Below the pieces are notes generated by a model. The model was not told where the DNA came from. It did no database searches and saw nothing but the letters and a program-made list of their open reading frames with translations. The translations under genes were made by a program, and so were the position numbers. From Bolinopsis microptera (lineage: Eukaryota > Ctenophora > Tentaculata > Lobata > Bolinopsidae), in assembly GCF_026151205.1 (NCBI RefSeq), contig NC_087075.1, positions 14,831,628 to 14,895,627 on the forward strand: a DNA stretch of 64,000 nucleotides, given 5' to 3'. This document shows, one piece after another, positions 63,587 to 64,000 of the stretch (positions within the stretch are counted from its first letter, which is position 1; each line of letters opens with the position of its first letter).

Positions 63587-64000
63587 GGGGTGATGCAACG
63601 ACAATTAAGTCAGTATTCCATAAAAACCCCAAACTGACATTGACATTAATTGACATTAATTGACATTAAATTGACATTAATTGACATTAAATGACATTAA
63701 TTGACATTAATTGACATAATTCGATAAATTATTTCAAGATATTCACGTCTATGGTAAAGTTAGATCGGTTCAAAAAAACAAATATGTCCTTAAAAATTTA
63801 TATTATTTCTTATCTGTTGATCCTTAGTGTTTCAAAGACCAACCAAAAAAATTTTTCAGCTCCAACTCCTTCCATCTTCGGTCCCCACCCCCACCGCACC
63901 ATAGTTTATTGGTTTCTTATACAGGTAAAATATCTAGGAATCGGCTTTTTTTAGTAGAAGGAGTAAAGGTTAGCTGTTTTAAAATTCGTTATTACAAAAA
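63587..64000. mobile_element. GGGGG-end DNA transposon, copy 9, cut by window end
   Basis: Left end with GGGGTGATGCAACG after ACTGTTTTGGCT, then about nine TTAATTGACA steps; the right end is outside the window. Confidence 0.7.

Larger units (their letters stand above)
1..64000 (+). repeat. Head-to-tail tandem array of a ~7.16 kb unit
   Basis: The same order of exons, minisatellite, microsatellite and transposons recurs nine times in one orientation. Measured from the start of exon A, units begin at 987, 8206, 15305, 22481, 29647, 36803, 43999, 51162 and 58291, giving periods of 7099 to 7219 bp (mean 7163). Bases 1-986 are the end of the preceding unit and the last unit is cut by the window end. 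Even the variant positions inside the 19-bp minisatellite are kept from unit to unit, so whole units were copied. The array could be a chromosomal segmental amplification, a rolling-circle or extrachromosomal product, or an assembly or amplification concatemer; the sequence alone does not decide. Alternation of strands, expected when a hairpin-adapter molecule is read repeatedly, is not seen. Confidence 0.97.

Noticed and set aside
1-64000. Ribosomal DNA repeat, suggested by the tandem 7 kb period
   Set aside because: No rRNA-like conserved sequence is present, and the exons encode an S1-domain protein.
1-64000. One molecule read repeatedly around a hairpin adapter
   Set aside because: All units are in the same orientation, whereas missed adapters would give alternating strands; shared substitutions between subsets of units also argue against it. 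A rolling-circle template is not excluded.

Overview
The window is eukaryotic, animal-type DNA. It carries short exons with GT/AG introns, intronic mini- and microsatellites, and small non-autonomous DNA transposons. It is one head-to-tail tandem array, all on the + strand, of a unit of about 7.16 kb. Nine exon sets are present: the window opens inside the transposon part of one unit and closes inside the first transposon of the last. No bacterial or viral gene, rRNA, tRNA or CRISPR array was found.

Each unit holds eight exons (called B, C, D, E, F, G, A, H in reading order). When single-base indels are averaged out across copies, they encode about 332 residues with clear similarity to the N-terminal part of the ribosome-biogenesis factor Rrp5/PDCD11: a Lys-rich linker, S1 domains 1 to 3 and the start of S1 domain 4. 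Splice sites and phases agree from B through H. The first exon (start codon) and everything after early S1 domain 4 are absent, so the units are copies of an internal gene fragment and not whole genes. The H to B step is out of frame, so the array cannot simply encode a longer multi-S1 protein, although skipping H would make A to B in frame.

Layout of a unit, starting from exon A: exon A; a short intron with TGTAACAGTG repeats; exon H; a 19-bp minisatellite of about 1.4 kb that starts at the exon H donor; about 0.8 kb of unremarkable AT-rich DNA; exon B; an intron of 0.75-0.9 kb with an ACACACAG microsatellite; exons C, D, E, F, G with introns of 0.2-0.35 kb; then a long intron that holds two adjacent non-autonomous DNA elements. 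The first (about 0.77 kb) has GGGGG-start inverted ends and TTAATTGACA subterminal repeats. The second (about 0.93 kb) is hAT-like. Each has an 8-bp target-site duplication, and the two duplications overlap in one 12-bp target.

Copies differ mainly by dispersed one-base insertions and deletions, equally in exons, introns and repeats, plus private homopolymer blocks. This looks like uncorrected long-read sequence, so the broken frames should not be read as gene decay. A few substitutions shared by several copies look like real differences between units. The species cannot be named from this; an invertebrate is a guess.
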